Assembly (NCBI GenBank): GCA_028711905.1
Contig: JAQTRI010000019.1
Coordinates: 1 to 19,399 of the forward strand
From: Candidatus Wallbacteria bacterium
GTDB taxonomy: Bacteria; Muiribacteriota; JAQTZZ01
Length of the DNA stretch: 19,399 nt
Direction of reading: 5' to 3'
Shown here piece after piece: positions 5,143-15,800 of the stretch (position 1 is its first letter; each line of letters starts with the position of its first letter). Position numbers and translations under genes: made by a program. The notes beneath the pieces were generated by a model, which was not told the DNA's origin, did no database searches, and was given only the letters and a program-made list of their open reading frames with translations.

Positions 5143-5199
5143 TTACCCTCAATGTATCCCTGTGATGAGACGCAATGCATTGCGTCTCTACAATTCATA
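5143..5199. repeat. 57-nt dispersed palindromic element, copy 2
   Basis: TTACCCTCAAT, a perfect 20-nt palindrome AGACGCAATGCATTGCGTCT (5168-5187), then CTACAATTCATA. Same length and ends as 444-500. The palindrome centre is AATGCATT instead of GCTATAGC, so three of the four central base pairs differ while pairing is kept. Confidence 0.75.
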
Positions 5200-5303
5200 C
5201 CATCATTAATCATACCTTCGGGATTCGCACGGCTATCCGTAATTCAAAATTCATCATTCATAATTCCGCAAAACCCAGCACCGATCACAGTTCACTGGCA
5301 GAG

Positions 5304-5331
5304 GGTTATAGGTTGTAGGTTGTAGGTTACA
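5304..5331. repeat. heptamer array 4 (4 units, inverted)
   Basis: GGTTATA, GGTTGTA, GGTTGTA, GGTTACA: the reverse complement of the CCTATAA/CCTACAA units at 504-559. Confidence 0.7.
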
Positions 5332-5357
5332 GGCAGGAAGGGAGAGGTCCTTTCCGC

Positions 5358-5385
5358 AACTTAGAACTTGGAACCTAGAACTTAT
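5358..5385. repeat. heptamer array 5 (4 units)
   Basis: AACTTAG, AACTTGG, AACCTAG, AACTTAT in strict 7-nt phase. A different motif from arrays 1-4 but the same period, 26 bases after array 4. Confidence 0.65.
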
Positions 5386-5454
5386 AACCCGTATAAGCGC
5401 TCTTGTGGTAAAGAAGGGAAGCGGGCAAGCGGATATATGGCAATGTACGATGCA

Positions 5455-5476
5455 GGGGTCGAATTCAAATCGCCCC
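5455..5476 (-). terminator. hairpin after the RelE-type toxin gene
   Basis: GGGG (5455-5458) pairs with CCCC (5473-5476), and CGA (5460-5462) with TCG (5470-5472), leaving one bulged T and a 7-nt loop. It lies four bases past the toxin stop in the direction of transcription. No U-run follows, so a rho-independent terminator is only possible, not shown. Confidence 0.35.
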
Positions 5477-5480
5477 GCAA

Positions 5481-5762
5481 CTATTTAACTTTCCGGTACA
5501 CATCTTTCCTGTTCTTGACGGCCAGAAACAGAATGACCCTGGTCTCAGAATCGACACTGTAAACGATTCTATAGTCACCGACCCTCAGCCTCATGATTAC
5601 GCCGGCGGCCGAACAGGCTTTCAGCTTCTTCACTCCTGCCCGGAACGGATTCTCAAGAATTCTGTCGATGGCCTGCTCGACTGATTCCAGAGCTTCATCC
5701 GGCAGTTTTTCGATGTCTTTTTTAAGGCTGCGGACAAACTGAGGCTTGTATCTGGAATTCAT
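5481..5762 (-). CDS. RelE/ParE family toxin
   Basis: 93 residues, MNSRYKPQFVRSLKKDIEKL onward. The pattern is that of the RelE/ParE superfamily: an N-terminal basic helix with LP (20-21), AIDRILENPF then KLKAC, the strand pair MRLRVGDYRIVYSVD (58-71) with Arg58, Arg60 and Arg65, and the C-terminal VKNRKDVYRK with Arg85 and Tyr89. RelE members are ribosome-dependent mRNA endonucleases, while ParE members inhibit gyrase; sequence alone leaves this open, though the C-terminal R...Y favours RelE-like. The ATG overlaps the antitoxin stop by four bases (ATGA). Length is typical and all key positions are present. Confidence 0.88.
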   Translation of the reverse strand: MNSRYKPQFVRSLKKDIEKLPDEALESVEQAIDRILENPFRAGVKKLKACSAAGVIMRLRVGDYRIVYSVDSETRVILFLAVKNRKDVYRKVK

Positions 5763-5995
5763 CGCGTGGTTTTTCTGCGTAATAGTTGTCTGATTTCGCG
5801 CTCGTCCACCCTGGGCTCTTCCAGCCTTTTTTCAGCAAGCACCAGATCGTCTTCGTCTTCAGTGAATTCCAGAAGTTTCTCTTCAATGATTTTAGCAAGC
5901 AGGAAATTTTTCTTCATGCCGCGGCTGTCGCAGTATTGATCGAACCTGAGTTTCAGCTCCTTAGGTATTCTAATGCCGAGGGTAACACTTTCCAT
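5759..5995 (-). CDS. ribbon-helix-helix antitoxin (RelB/CopG-like)
   Basis: 78 residues. The start MESVTLGIRIP is chosen for GGAGG (6004-6000) four bases upstream. VTLGIRIPKELKLRFDQYCD (4-23) is the DNA-binding strand plus first helix of an RHH domain, and KNFLLAKIIEEKL (29-41) is the second helix. The acidic/basic tail EDEDDLVLAEKRLEEPRVDE is the expected disordered segment that wraps the toxin. It should autorepress by binding the palindrome 40-66 bases upstream of its start (6035-6061). It forms a TA operon with the downstream RelE/ParE gene (4-nt overlap). Confidence 0.85.
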   Translation of the reverse strand: MESVTLGIRIPKELKLRFDQYCDSRGMKKNFLLAKIIEEKLLEFTEDEDDLVLAEKRLEEPRVDEREIRQLLRRKTTR

Positions 5996-6028
5996 TTTGC
6001 CTCCGAAAACGCTATCAACATACAGCAA

Positions 6029-6061
6029 ATTCTACCTATTGACTGCAAAGTAGTCAATAGG
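6029..6061 (-). promoter_or_regulatory. promoter and palindromic operator of the RHH/RelE pair
   Basis: On the minus strand TTGACT (6057-6052), a 17-base spacer, then TAGAAT (6034-6029), a strong sigma-70 match. Perfect 10-bp arms CCTATTGACT (6035-6044) and AGTCAATAGG (6052-6061), separated by 7 bases, cover the -35 and spacer, ending right at the -10. This is where a ribbon-helix-helix autorepressor would be expected to bind. Confidence 0.7.
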
Positions 6062-6557
6062 GAGCGGAAATTGCAGATAGCCGTGCAGGGGTAGAGAATG
6101 ATCTCACCGTAGGGCGTGGGACGGTAAGAAAGATAACGGGGATGTCTTACCTATCTCAACAGCCACATCTCCGCTTCCGCGCTTTGTCTCTTGACCGTTT
6201 ACTGATCTCCGATTACTGTTCTCTGCCTGACCGGAATAATTCTCCAGCAAATAATATAGATATCTATATATATTGTCTGGCCGCTCAGCAGGCAGTCAAA
6301 AATTAATATCCCGGAATGTTCAGTAATAATAAACGACTGCAAATAAAGGATTTTAAACTGTCAAAAAACAAATTTTTCAGAAATTCGCAATCCTGATTTT
6401 CCGGAATCCGGCCTCAAAAACTTTTTTTTGGAAAATCCGCGACACAGGTTTTTGAGATCAGTCCAAATTAACCACTCAACCAGCCCGGACTTCTTCCGAT
6501 ACATAAGTAATCGCGCCGCTTGCGACATGGATCTGGCAGTCAATAAATGACATGCCG
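6062..6557. other. AT-rich leader DNA upstream of the giant gene
   Basis: About 500 bases with no credible gene. Contents: the dispersed repeat at 6141-6186; CTGCCTG (6223-6229) and its inverse CAGGCAG (6289-6295) flanking a 16-nt AT palindrome ATATAGATATCTATAT (6254-6269); and A/T runs at 6361-6430. I see no recognisable riboswitch and could not assign a convincing promoter for the giant gene. Confidence 0.5.
6141..6186. repeat. dispersed GATGTCTTA...CTCCGCTTCCGCG repeat, copy 2
   Basis: GATGTCTTACCTATCTCAAC, then AGCCACATCTCCGCTTCCGC and GCTTTG. Matches 4489-4530 with a 4-nt indel. It lies just outside the promoter of the last TA pair, so the TA island has this repeat near both ends (diverged copy at 2924) and inside. 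Confidence 0.7.
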
Positions 6558-6589
6558 AAAAGCCTGATAATAAAGGAGAAAAGGCTTTT
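6558..6589 (+). promoter_or_regulatory. stem-loop with ribosome binding site in its loop
   Basis: Perfect 8-bp arms AAAAGCCT (6558-6565) and AGGCTTTT (6582-6589) enclose a 16-nt loop containing AAAGGAG (6572-6578). The next base, 6590, begins a GTG start codon. Such an arrangement could present or hide the ribosome binding site; the biological role is inference. Confidence 0.4.
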
Positions 6590-6823
6590 GTGATAGAGAT
6601 GTTAAAGGCAAAAAAAGACTGGTTTCCGGAATGGAATTCAGTGAAAAGATTATTTTTCCGCAACCGGTTTACCATGCCGGATGGCATGCGCATAAAGAGG
6701 AAAAAATCACCGCTTCTGGCGGGAACAGCATTCAAGGGGACAGGAACAGGGAGGAAAGCGGAAGTAAATGAAGGAATGGAATTTTGTGCAAGTGGCGTGA
6801 GACCGAAGAAGAGGAATTTTTGA
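6590..6823 (+). CDS. possible small basic protein
   Basis: 77 codons from a GTG at 6590 (an in-frame ATG follows at 6599) to a TGA at 6821-6823, preceded by AAAGGAG at 6572-6578. The product is rich in Lys and Arg (for example LKAKKDWFPEWNSVKRLFF and MRIKRKKS) with no signal peptide, membrane segment or domain I recognise. It ends 44 bases before the giant gene on the same strand, so it could be a small upstream gene or simply an open stretch of the leader. The ribosome binding site supports it; lack of any family resemblance does not. Confidence 0.3.
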   Translation: MIEMLKAKKDWFPEWNSVKRLFFRNRFTMPDGMRIKRKKSPLLAGTAFKGTGTGRKAEVNEGMEFCASGVRPKKRNF

Positions 6824-6867
6824 GCACACAGGTGAAACAAGTTTTATGAAGGTTATTGAGTAAAGTG

Positions 6868-9800
6868 ATGTCCGGATCAAGGATGATTTTGACAGTTGTT
6901 CTGCTGGCAGCCATGACCACAATGGTCTCTGCAGCAGGATTGACTGTTCCTGCAGGAAGCACGCTGACAGTCAGCGGCAATTTTACCCTGCCGTCCCATC
7001 TGGCATTTCAGGGTGCAGTTGTGCTTTCAGCTGCATCTGCTGTTGTGCCGAATGTCACTTTATCCGGCAACTGGATCAATGGCGGCACTTTTACCCCAAA
7101 TTCCGGTAAAGTCACATTCAGCGGGGCCGCCAATCAGGGCCTGACATCCAACAATCAGTCGTTTTTTGACCTGACAGTTGACAAGTCCTCAGCCTATACC
7201 GTGACTGTGACAGGAAATCTGACTGTGACCGGCAATTTCGTGATCACCAGAGGGATAATCAACTGCGGAGCCGGCACAGTTGATATCACGACCAATCCTG
7301 GCAGCATCTCTGCACTTGGCACATTCAAGATGGCAGGCGGCACAATCACACCGCTGAATGCGATCACCAACAACGGCACTATCGAAATTCAGGGCAATGA
7401 AACAATAGCCCTGGTTACAGTCACGAACAACCCCGGTTCCAAGGTGATTTTCACAGGAACAACCAATGCGACATCAGACACATACACGATGCCGACATGG
7501 AACTACGGCTGCAGCGTGATTTTCAACTGCGGCGAGGGAACGGGCTTTAAGGACCGTTTCCAGTTCCCGGCAGACGCAGTCGGCATTGAGGGCCTGACTG
7601 TTACCAACTGCACTGTCGAGGTCATGGCTTTTGACATTACCATGAGTCAGGCTTCGGTCATTAACGGGCAGTTGTGGGGTGTGACAGGCCACTCCATCAC
7701 ATTCAACGGCACAGCCACTATCAACGCCGGCGGCAAGCTCAAGCTCGATGGCGGAACACTGACTACCGCATTGGGAATCACCAATAACGGTACACTGCAG
7801 CTGCACGGCAGCGAAACCACGACCCTGACAGGCGGGATCACCAATAATGCCGGATCATGGGTGACATACGACGGCACATGGAGCGGTCAGGTCAAGAACT
7901 GGACATATCAGGGCTTGCGGATCGATGGCGGGGCTTCAGTCTATCGCACACCTGGCGTAAATCTAACAGTCAATGAAACCATGGAGATCCTGACAGGAAC
8001 ATTCAATACCAATGACGGTGGCTCTGACAGGACGCTGACTGTCAATAAAGGGTTTGTAAATGCCGGGACCTTTGTCGGTAACGGTTCGCTTCAGACATAT
8101 AACGGCAACTGGATCAATACCGGAAATTACACAGCGTCAAGCGCAAATACAATTGTGGCTCACGCTTCTGCATTCTCATTCAACAGCACAGCCGGAACCA
8201 TTGTCCCGGCCGGCGGGACATTTGTGTTTCAGGGTGCGGGCACCACACTTTTCGTGGGAAACGGCACTTTCAACAACTTCACATGCATCACACCTGGTAA
8301 GCAGATGACCTTTACCATGGGTTCCGCACAGACCATCAATGGTACGCTGACCATCACAGGCGCTTCCGGCAATTTAGTCAAGCTGCGCTCGACAGGAGCC
8401 GCCAATTACACGCTCGATTTTCCAAACGGCACTCAGACCATCACATATGCTGACCTGCAGTATTGTATCGCAGGCACTAACCAGGGCACAGCCAACGACT
8501 CCAAAAATTCAGGCAATAATGTCAACTGGCTCTGGGGCTCTGTGTCATGGACTGGTGGAGCAGGCACCACCAACTGGGAAACCGGGCTTAACTGGTCCAG
8601 CGGAATCAGGCCTGGCATCAATGACACGGCAGAGATAGCAGTAGCAGCCTTCCAGCCTGTGCTGACGGCCCATGTGTCGATCAAGGCCCTGCTGGTCAAC
8701 ACAGATGCCACTCTTAAGCTCGCAGGATTCAACCTGGCCTGCTCGTCAGCGTCCACTTCGGTCAATGAGGGAACGATCGAGCTCTTCGGCAGCGAAACAG
8801 TCACATTCACAGGCGGACTGAACAACACAGCCGGATCGAAAATGAGACTTACCGGCACCAGCAACGCTGCAGCCAATACATACGATCTGCCGAACTGGAC
8901 ATACAACGGCAGCCTGTACTTCGTAGGCAGCGAGGCCGGAGGACAGAAGGACAGGTTCAGGTTCCTGGCTTCGGCTACAGCGCTGGAGGCTCTGGAGGTC
9001 ACCAATTGCACGGTCGAGACCCAGAATAACAACATCACCATGAGCGGCACCACTACGATCAACGGACAGCTGTGGTGCGCCTCCCAGGCAACGACCTTCA
9101 ACGGCCCGGCCACGATCAGCGCCAGCGGCGTAATGAAACTTTCCGGCGGCACACTGACTCCCACGGCCGGCATCACCAACAACGGCACCCTCTATCTGTA
9201 TGGGAACGAGGCCATCAATGCCGGAGCTGTTACGCACAACAATGGATCGTTCGTGATCTTTCAGGGATCGACCAATGGCGTGGCCAATACCATCAATATC
9301 CCGGCAGCAGGCTGGACTTACAGCGGCAACACGGTCTTCAACTGTTCAGAACCGACCGGTCAGAAAGACCTGTTCCGTTTCTTAGACAACGCCATCCTGA
9401 TGCAGAGCCTCTCCGTCACCGGCTGCACTGTCGAGACCCAAGTCTACAACATCACCATGAGCGGAGCTACCACAATCAACGGGCAATTGTGGTGCGGCCC
9501 TGCCGGACAGACCACCACACTGAACGGTGCCACTACTATCGCTGTCGGCGGAGTGATGAAACTTTCAGGCGGCACGCTGACCCCGACAGGAACGATCACT
9601 AACAACGGCACGATCCGCCTGATCGGGTCAGAAACCATCAATGCCGGGGCCGTTACCTGCACCAGTGGCTCAAAACTGATATTTTACGGCACACCGGACG
9701 GGGTGGCTGACATTTATTCCATGCCTGCGGCCTGGATTATCGAGGGAGACCTGAGTTTCGAGTGCACAGAACCGACTTTCAACACAGACACCTTCCGCTT

Positions 9801-12800
9801 TTCATCTCCACAGGACACGATTGAGGCCTTAGTCATTACCGGATGCACAGTTGAGACCATGAACAACAACATCACTGTTGCTGATACAACGACCATCAGC
9901 GGGCAGTTATCAGGCGGAGCTCAGGCCAGCACATTTAACGGGGTTATGACGATAAATGCCGGAGGTACGCTGCAGCTCGGCGGCACAGGCCATGTGCTTA
10001 ATCCGACAGCAGGTATCACCAACAACGGTACGATCAGGATCTATGGCAGTGAAACGATCAATGCCGGAGCAGTTACCAGCAACGCCGGTTCGAATGTGAT
10101 TTTCACAGGCACGACAAATGCCTCATACGACACTTATGGTATTCCGGCAGCGGGCTGGACATACAATGGAAGCATATATTTCGTTTGCGGCGAACCTGCG
10201 GCTCAAAAGGACAGGTTCAGATTCCAGGCGGCGGCCAATGGCATCGAATCACTGACTGTCACCAATTGCACTGTTGAAACCCAGAACAACAACATCACCA
10301 TGAGTGATGATGTCCTGATCAACGGACAATTCTGGGGCGGGGTACAGACCACCACCATCACAGGCTCTGCTACCATCGAGGTCGGTGGTGTTTTGAAGCT
10401 CGGAGGCAATGGCGCCACGCTCAATACAGCAGCAGGTACTTTGACCAACTACGGCCTGATCAGGCTCAAGGGCTCAGAAACCTGCAATGAAGACGCCTCT
10501 GTCGTCAACATGACAGGGTCCACAGTGCAGTATGACAGCGGGACCAATGATGATGTCAAGGACTGGGGATACCAGAATCTGATCATTAACGGTGGTATCA
10601 TTGATCTGGGTCAGGATCTGACTGTTAACGAGGATTTTTCGATTGTCAATGCAGGCACATTCAAAGCCGAGAACTTTACACTGCTGGTTAAAGGGAACTT
10701 CAGTAACGCAGGGTCATTTTCCGGAGGCACAGGCACGCATACTTACAAGGGTAACTGGACCAATAGCAGCGCTTATACCGCAACCTCGCTCAACACCAAT
10801 TTCAGTCCACTTGCCGGACCAGTCGTAATTGTCAACAGTGGAACTGTCAGCCCCAATAGCGGAACCGTCAATATCCAGCCCGGGGATGCTGTTGCTCCTG
10901 TATATTTAGGAACCAATCTGACAACCAACCCGTTGTATAGATTGAATGTACTGGCAGGAGCTACCCTGAACCTTTCCGGGTACAACATTTCTGCAACAGC
11001 GGCCTCGACCAATTCCGGCACTATTGAACTCCAGGGCGGCGAGACAGTAACCTTCTCAACCAGTATGACCTGCAATGCCGGGTCCAAGGTGATCTTTGAC
11101 GGTACTCCAACAGGAACCAGCAACCTGTACACCCTTCCCAATTGGATATATAGCGGCAGTATCCTGTTCAATTGTACAGAACCAACCGGGTTCAAGGACA
11201 GGTTCCGGTTCCAGGCACATGCTGCCGGCATTCAGGCCCTGACTATTAACGATTGTACTGTGGAGACCATGGCCTTCAACATTGCTATGAGTGGAGCCAC
11301 CATTGTTAACGGGCAACTTTGGTGCGGCGCTCAAACAACGACTTTTACAGGCGCGGCCTCAATCAATTCCGGATGCACACTCAAGCTCACAGGTGGCACC
11401 CTGAATCCGACTGGTGGCATCACTAACGATGGCACAATTGACCTGTACGGGTCTGAGACCATCAATGCCGGGAATGTGATCAGCAACGCGGGATCTATGG
11501 TGGTATACCGCGGAACGAACGACAACCTGATTCAGACATTCTCGATTCCTGCTTCCTGGACCTTTAACGGGGATCTGTCCATTGACGGTTCGGAAACAGA
11601 AGCCAACAGGGACATTTTCAGGCTCGGGTCCCACCAGGCCGGGGTCGACAGCCTGACCATCACCAGCGGTACTCTGGGACTGAACGGATACAATCTGACA
11701 GCCGCCGATGCTTCAGTTAATAATTATGTAATTGAGCTGCAGGGCGTGGAAACAGTGTCCTTCCCATCAGGCATGACTCATTCTGTCGGCTCTTACATCC
11801 GCTATGTCGGATCAGACAACGGGGTGTCCAATGTCATGACTGTCAACACAGGAGCAGGCTGGGAATACCGCAACCTGGTGATCGATGAGGACGCGGTTGC
11901 CTTCAGGGACATCTTCCGCGCTAATGGGAGCTTAGACAATTTCTCGGCAGCAGGCAGGCTGTATGTCACTGACGGCACACTGGAACTCCAGGCTTTTGAC
12001 CTCGCAGTGCCTGGTTCCATCACCATCAGTGTCGGCGGCAGGCTCAAGCTTTCAGGTGGAGCCCTGACCCCGACAGGAGGCATTGCCAATAGCGGTGTTA
12101 TCGAGATGCAGGGCAATGAAACCATTAATGCCGGCGCAGTGGTCAATAACCCGGGTTCAACCGTGCTGTTGACAGGAACTAATGACAATGTCACACAGGT
12201 GTTCGACATACCGGCCCTGTGGACCTATTCAGGCAATCTGACTGTTGATGGAACAGAGACTCTGGCCAACAAGGACACCGTCAGAATGAGTGCGGACCTT
12301 CTGAACCTGCAGGCAGTGCGCACTGCAGACGGCACATTGAACCTGAACGGCTTCGACCTGACAGCCAGTGCCGCTTCAGTCAACAACGGCACTTTGCAGC
12401 TGCAGGGAGACGAAATCGTCACTTTTACAGCAGGCCTGACCCATGGTGTGTCTTCTTCTGTGCGCTACACAGGGTCAGACAATGCCGCTACAGATGTCAT
12501 GACAGTCCGCACTGGAGCTGACTGGGCCTATCAAGGCCTGGTGATAGCAGAAACCGCTGTAGCCGGAGGCAGGGATCGCTTCCAGCTGACTGGAGACCTG
12601 ACCAACTTTGCCGCAGGCGGCACATTGAGCATCCAGAACGGGACCATGGAAACCCAGGCCTTTGAACTGGCGATTCCGGGCGCCGCAACCATTGGAGCCA
12701 CAGGCAGGCTGAAAATGGCGGGAGGCACGCTGACACCGACCGGAGGACTGGCTAACAGCGGATACATCGAGATGCAGGGCAATGAAGCCATCAATCCAGG

Positions 12801-15800
12801 AGCTGTCACGAACAACGCCGGTTCCACAGTGCTGATCACAGGCACGAACACCGGCACTGCCGACACATACAACATTCCCAACTGGACCTATAACGGACAC
12901 ATTCAGTTCATAAGCGCTGAACCTACCGGCCAGAAAGATTCGTTCCGCTTCCAGGCCGCTGCTAACGCCATTCAGGACCTGACCATAACCAACTGCACAG
13001 TCGAGACACAGGCCCACAACATCACGCTCAACGGAGTCACCACCATCAGCGGTCAGCTGCAATGCGGTTTGCAGATCACGACTTTCAGCGGAGCGGCCAA
13101 CATCCTGGCCGAAGGAACGCTGAAGATGACAGGGGGAACTCTTAACCCGACCGGCAGCCTGACAAATAACGGCATAATCGACATGCAGGGGACTGAAACA
13201 ATTGGAGCCGGGGCGGTTGCCAATAATTCCGGGTCCACAGTCATATATCGCGGCAACAACAATGGTACAGGCGATACTTACACCATGAAGAACTGGACCT
13301 ACCGCTCCTTAGTGATAAACAGCGCGGACACGGACATCAACCGCGACATCTTCAGGCCGTTTGCCAACCTGGTTCTGGTGGAAAACCTTTCGGTTGCAAG
13401 CGGCAGCCTGGACCTCAACGGCAAAAACCTGGCTGTGGGCGGAAATACGACAATCGCCGACCGGCTGATCCCTGGCGCGGGCACCATGGGCTTCACAGGC
13501 AGCGTCAGCCTGAGCGGCTCAGCATACCTGCTGCCAGGCACTGGTGTGCAGAGCTATACTGGAGATGTGAGCTTAAGCGGCACCTGCACATTCGACGGAG
13601 GCACAAATAAGAATACCTTCAACGGCAGCGTGACCATCGGCGCAGGCACTACATTCAATGCTACTTCAGGCTCGACCTGGCTGACCGGCGATGGTGCCAC
13701 ATGGACCAGGGATGCAGCCGCCAACTTCAGCCATAACAACAGCACAGTGATTGTGGCAGGGACAGGCACTCTCAATTTCTCGGGGGATACCACTTTTAAA
13801 AACCTGACCTGTACGACCGGCGGCAAAACGCTGCAGTTTGAGCAGGGGAAAACTCAGACTGTTCAGGGCACATTCACTATTACAGGTGAGCCTGGTAATC
13901 TTATCAATCTCAGAAGTTCCGGGATCGGGCAGTATACTCTTGATTTCCCGGCCGGACCACAGACTGTTTCTTATGCTGATATCGAATACAGCATTGCAGG
14001 TATCAATACTGGAACGGCCAATATTTCGCGCAATTCGGGCAACAACACCAACTGGAGCTTTGGCGGCATGACCTGGGATGGAAGCGACAGCGCTGACTGG
14101 GAAGACGGGGATAACTGGAGCACAGGCATGATTCCGACCCCTGTTGATGATGTGGTTGTCCCGGCAGGTATCGCCAACCAGCCCGTGCTGTCCGCTCCGG
14201 CCTCAGTCAAGACCCTGACCATCAATTCCGGGGCGACTGTGAATCTGAACGGGTTCGACATTGATGTCATCGGTGCCACTGCCAACAGCGGCACAATCGA
14301 ACTCCAGGGCAGTGAAACCACAACTTTTACAGGAGGGCTGGTTCACACCGCAGGATCAAAAGTGATTTACAGCGGCGGGTCAGGACAGATCAAAGACTGG
14401 GCTTACAAGGGTTTGGTCATTGACGAGCTCGGTGCTACTTATCAGACGCCTGGAGCTGACCTGTCTGTGGCTGAAACACTGGAAATCAGGGCCGGCACAT
14501 TTGACGCTAATGACGGGGTTGCTGACCATACTGTCACTGCAGCCGGGTTTGTCAATGCCGGTATTTATCTCGGCGGTACTCTGAGCAATACCTTTTCAGG
14601 CGGATTTGTGAATTCCGGAACGGTCACAGCCACAAGCGGCAATACAGTGCTTGATGGAGTAACCCTGTTCAACAATACCGGGGGCGCGTTCAACGCCAAT
14701 GGCGGGACAGTCATTGTGCAGGGCGCAGGCACCACGACCTTTGCCGGTAACACTTCATTCAATGACCTGACCTGCACGACTGCAGGCAAGCAGCTGACCT
14801 TTACAGCAGGATCGAATCAGACCATCAGCGGAGTGCTGACTGTCACAGGCGCAGCAGGCAACCTGATCAAACTGCGTTCAACAGCCGCTGCCGCATACAC
14901 CATCACGGACAGCGGCACAGAAAATGTCACATTCGCTGATGTCGAGTATTCCACTGCAGCTAACGGGATAACGGCAACGAGTTCGAAAAACTCGGGCAAC
15001 AACACCAACTGGAACTTCGGCAATGTTGTCTGGACTGGCGCGGCGAGCACGGACTGGTCTGCAGCCGGAAACTGGAATACCGGGGTTGTGCCCGGGCAGT
15101 ACGACAGTGTCGAGATTGACGCAGGTCCGCTTAATCAGCCGGTGCTCTCAGCCTCAGCCACGGTTTATGCCATGACGCTGAACACAGGCTCGACAATTGA
15201 CGCTAACGGATTCAACTGCACAATCAATGCCGGAAGCGCTTCTTTCAATGTGTACGGTACAGTCGAACTGATCGGCAATGAAGCCGCGATTACTGCCCCG
15301 ACCCTGAGAAACGGCTCCTCAGTCATATATCGCGGCAATGGCAATGGAGCCCAGAACATTTACACTATGAAGGGGTGGAGTTACAGGAATCTTTTAATCA
15401 ACAGCACGGATTCCGCTGTCAGCCGGGACATTTTCAGGCCTGTTGCCGACCTGATCGTTCCGGAAAACCTGACTGTTAGCAGCGGCTGCTTTGACTTAAG
15501 CGGCAAAAACCTCTCTGTTACCGGAAATACGGCTATTGCAGATCGCTTTGATCCCGGTTCCAGCACCCTTGGATTCACAGGCAGCGTCAGCCTCACAGGC
15601 GCGGCTGAGTTCCTGCCAGGCACTGGAGCGCAGGTTTATACTGGAGATGTCACGCTCAGTGGAACAAGCACATTCGATGGCGGTAACAACAAGAACACTT
15701 TCGCCGGCAGTGTGGCTATCGGCGCAGGCACCTCGTTCAGCGCCACCTCGGGTACCACCTATCTTACAGGCACAAATGTGACATGGAGCAAGAACGCAGC

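Larger units (their letters stand above)
5042..5480. other. intergenic spacer between hicB and the RelE-type toxin
   Basis: 439 bases with no credible gene. It holds the hicB promoter (5060-5088), the second 57-nt palindromic element (5143-5199), an AT-rich stretch with repeated ATTCAT words (5195-5265), two heptamer arrays (5304-5331 and 5358-5385) and a hairpin just past the toxin gene (5455-5476). Confidence 0.6.

Noticed and set aside
2396..6061. Integron cassette array
   Set aside because: Same-orientation small cassettes suggested it, but I see no attC core sites (GTTRRRY with its inverse) and no integrase; the spacers hold other repeats instead.
6361..6840. A 159-codon minus-strand ORF before the giant gene
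   Set aside because: No ribosome binding site or family resemblance, and AT-rich Phe/Ser/Leu composition; it is more likely chance in leader DNA.
6062..6860. c-di-GMP riboswitch upstream of the giant adhesin
   Set aside because: Expected from similar adhesin genes, but the conserved core pieces of GEMM-type riboswitches are not visible in the leader.
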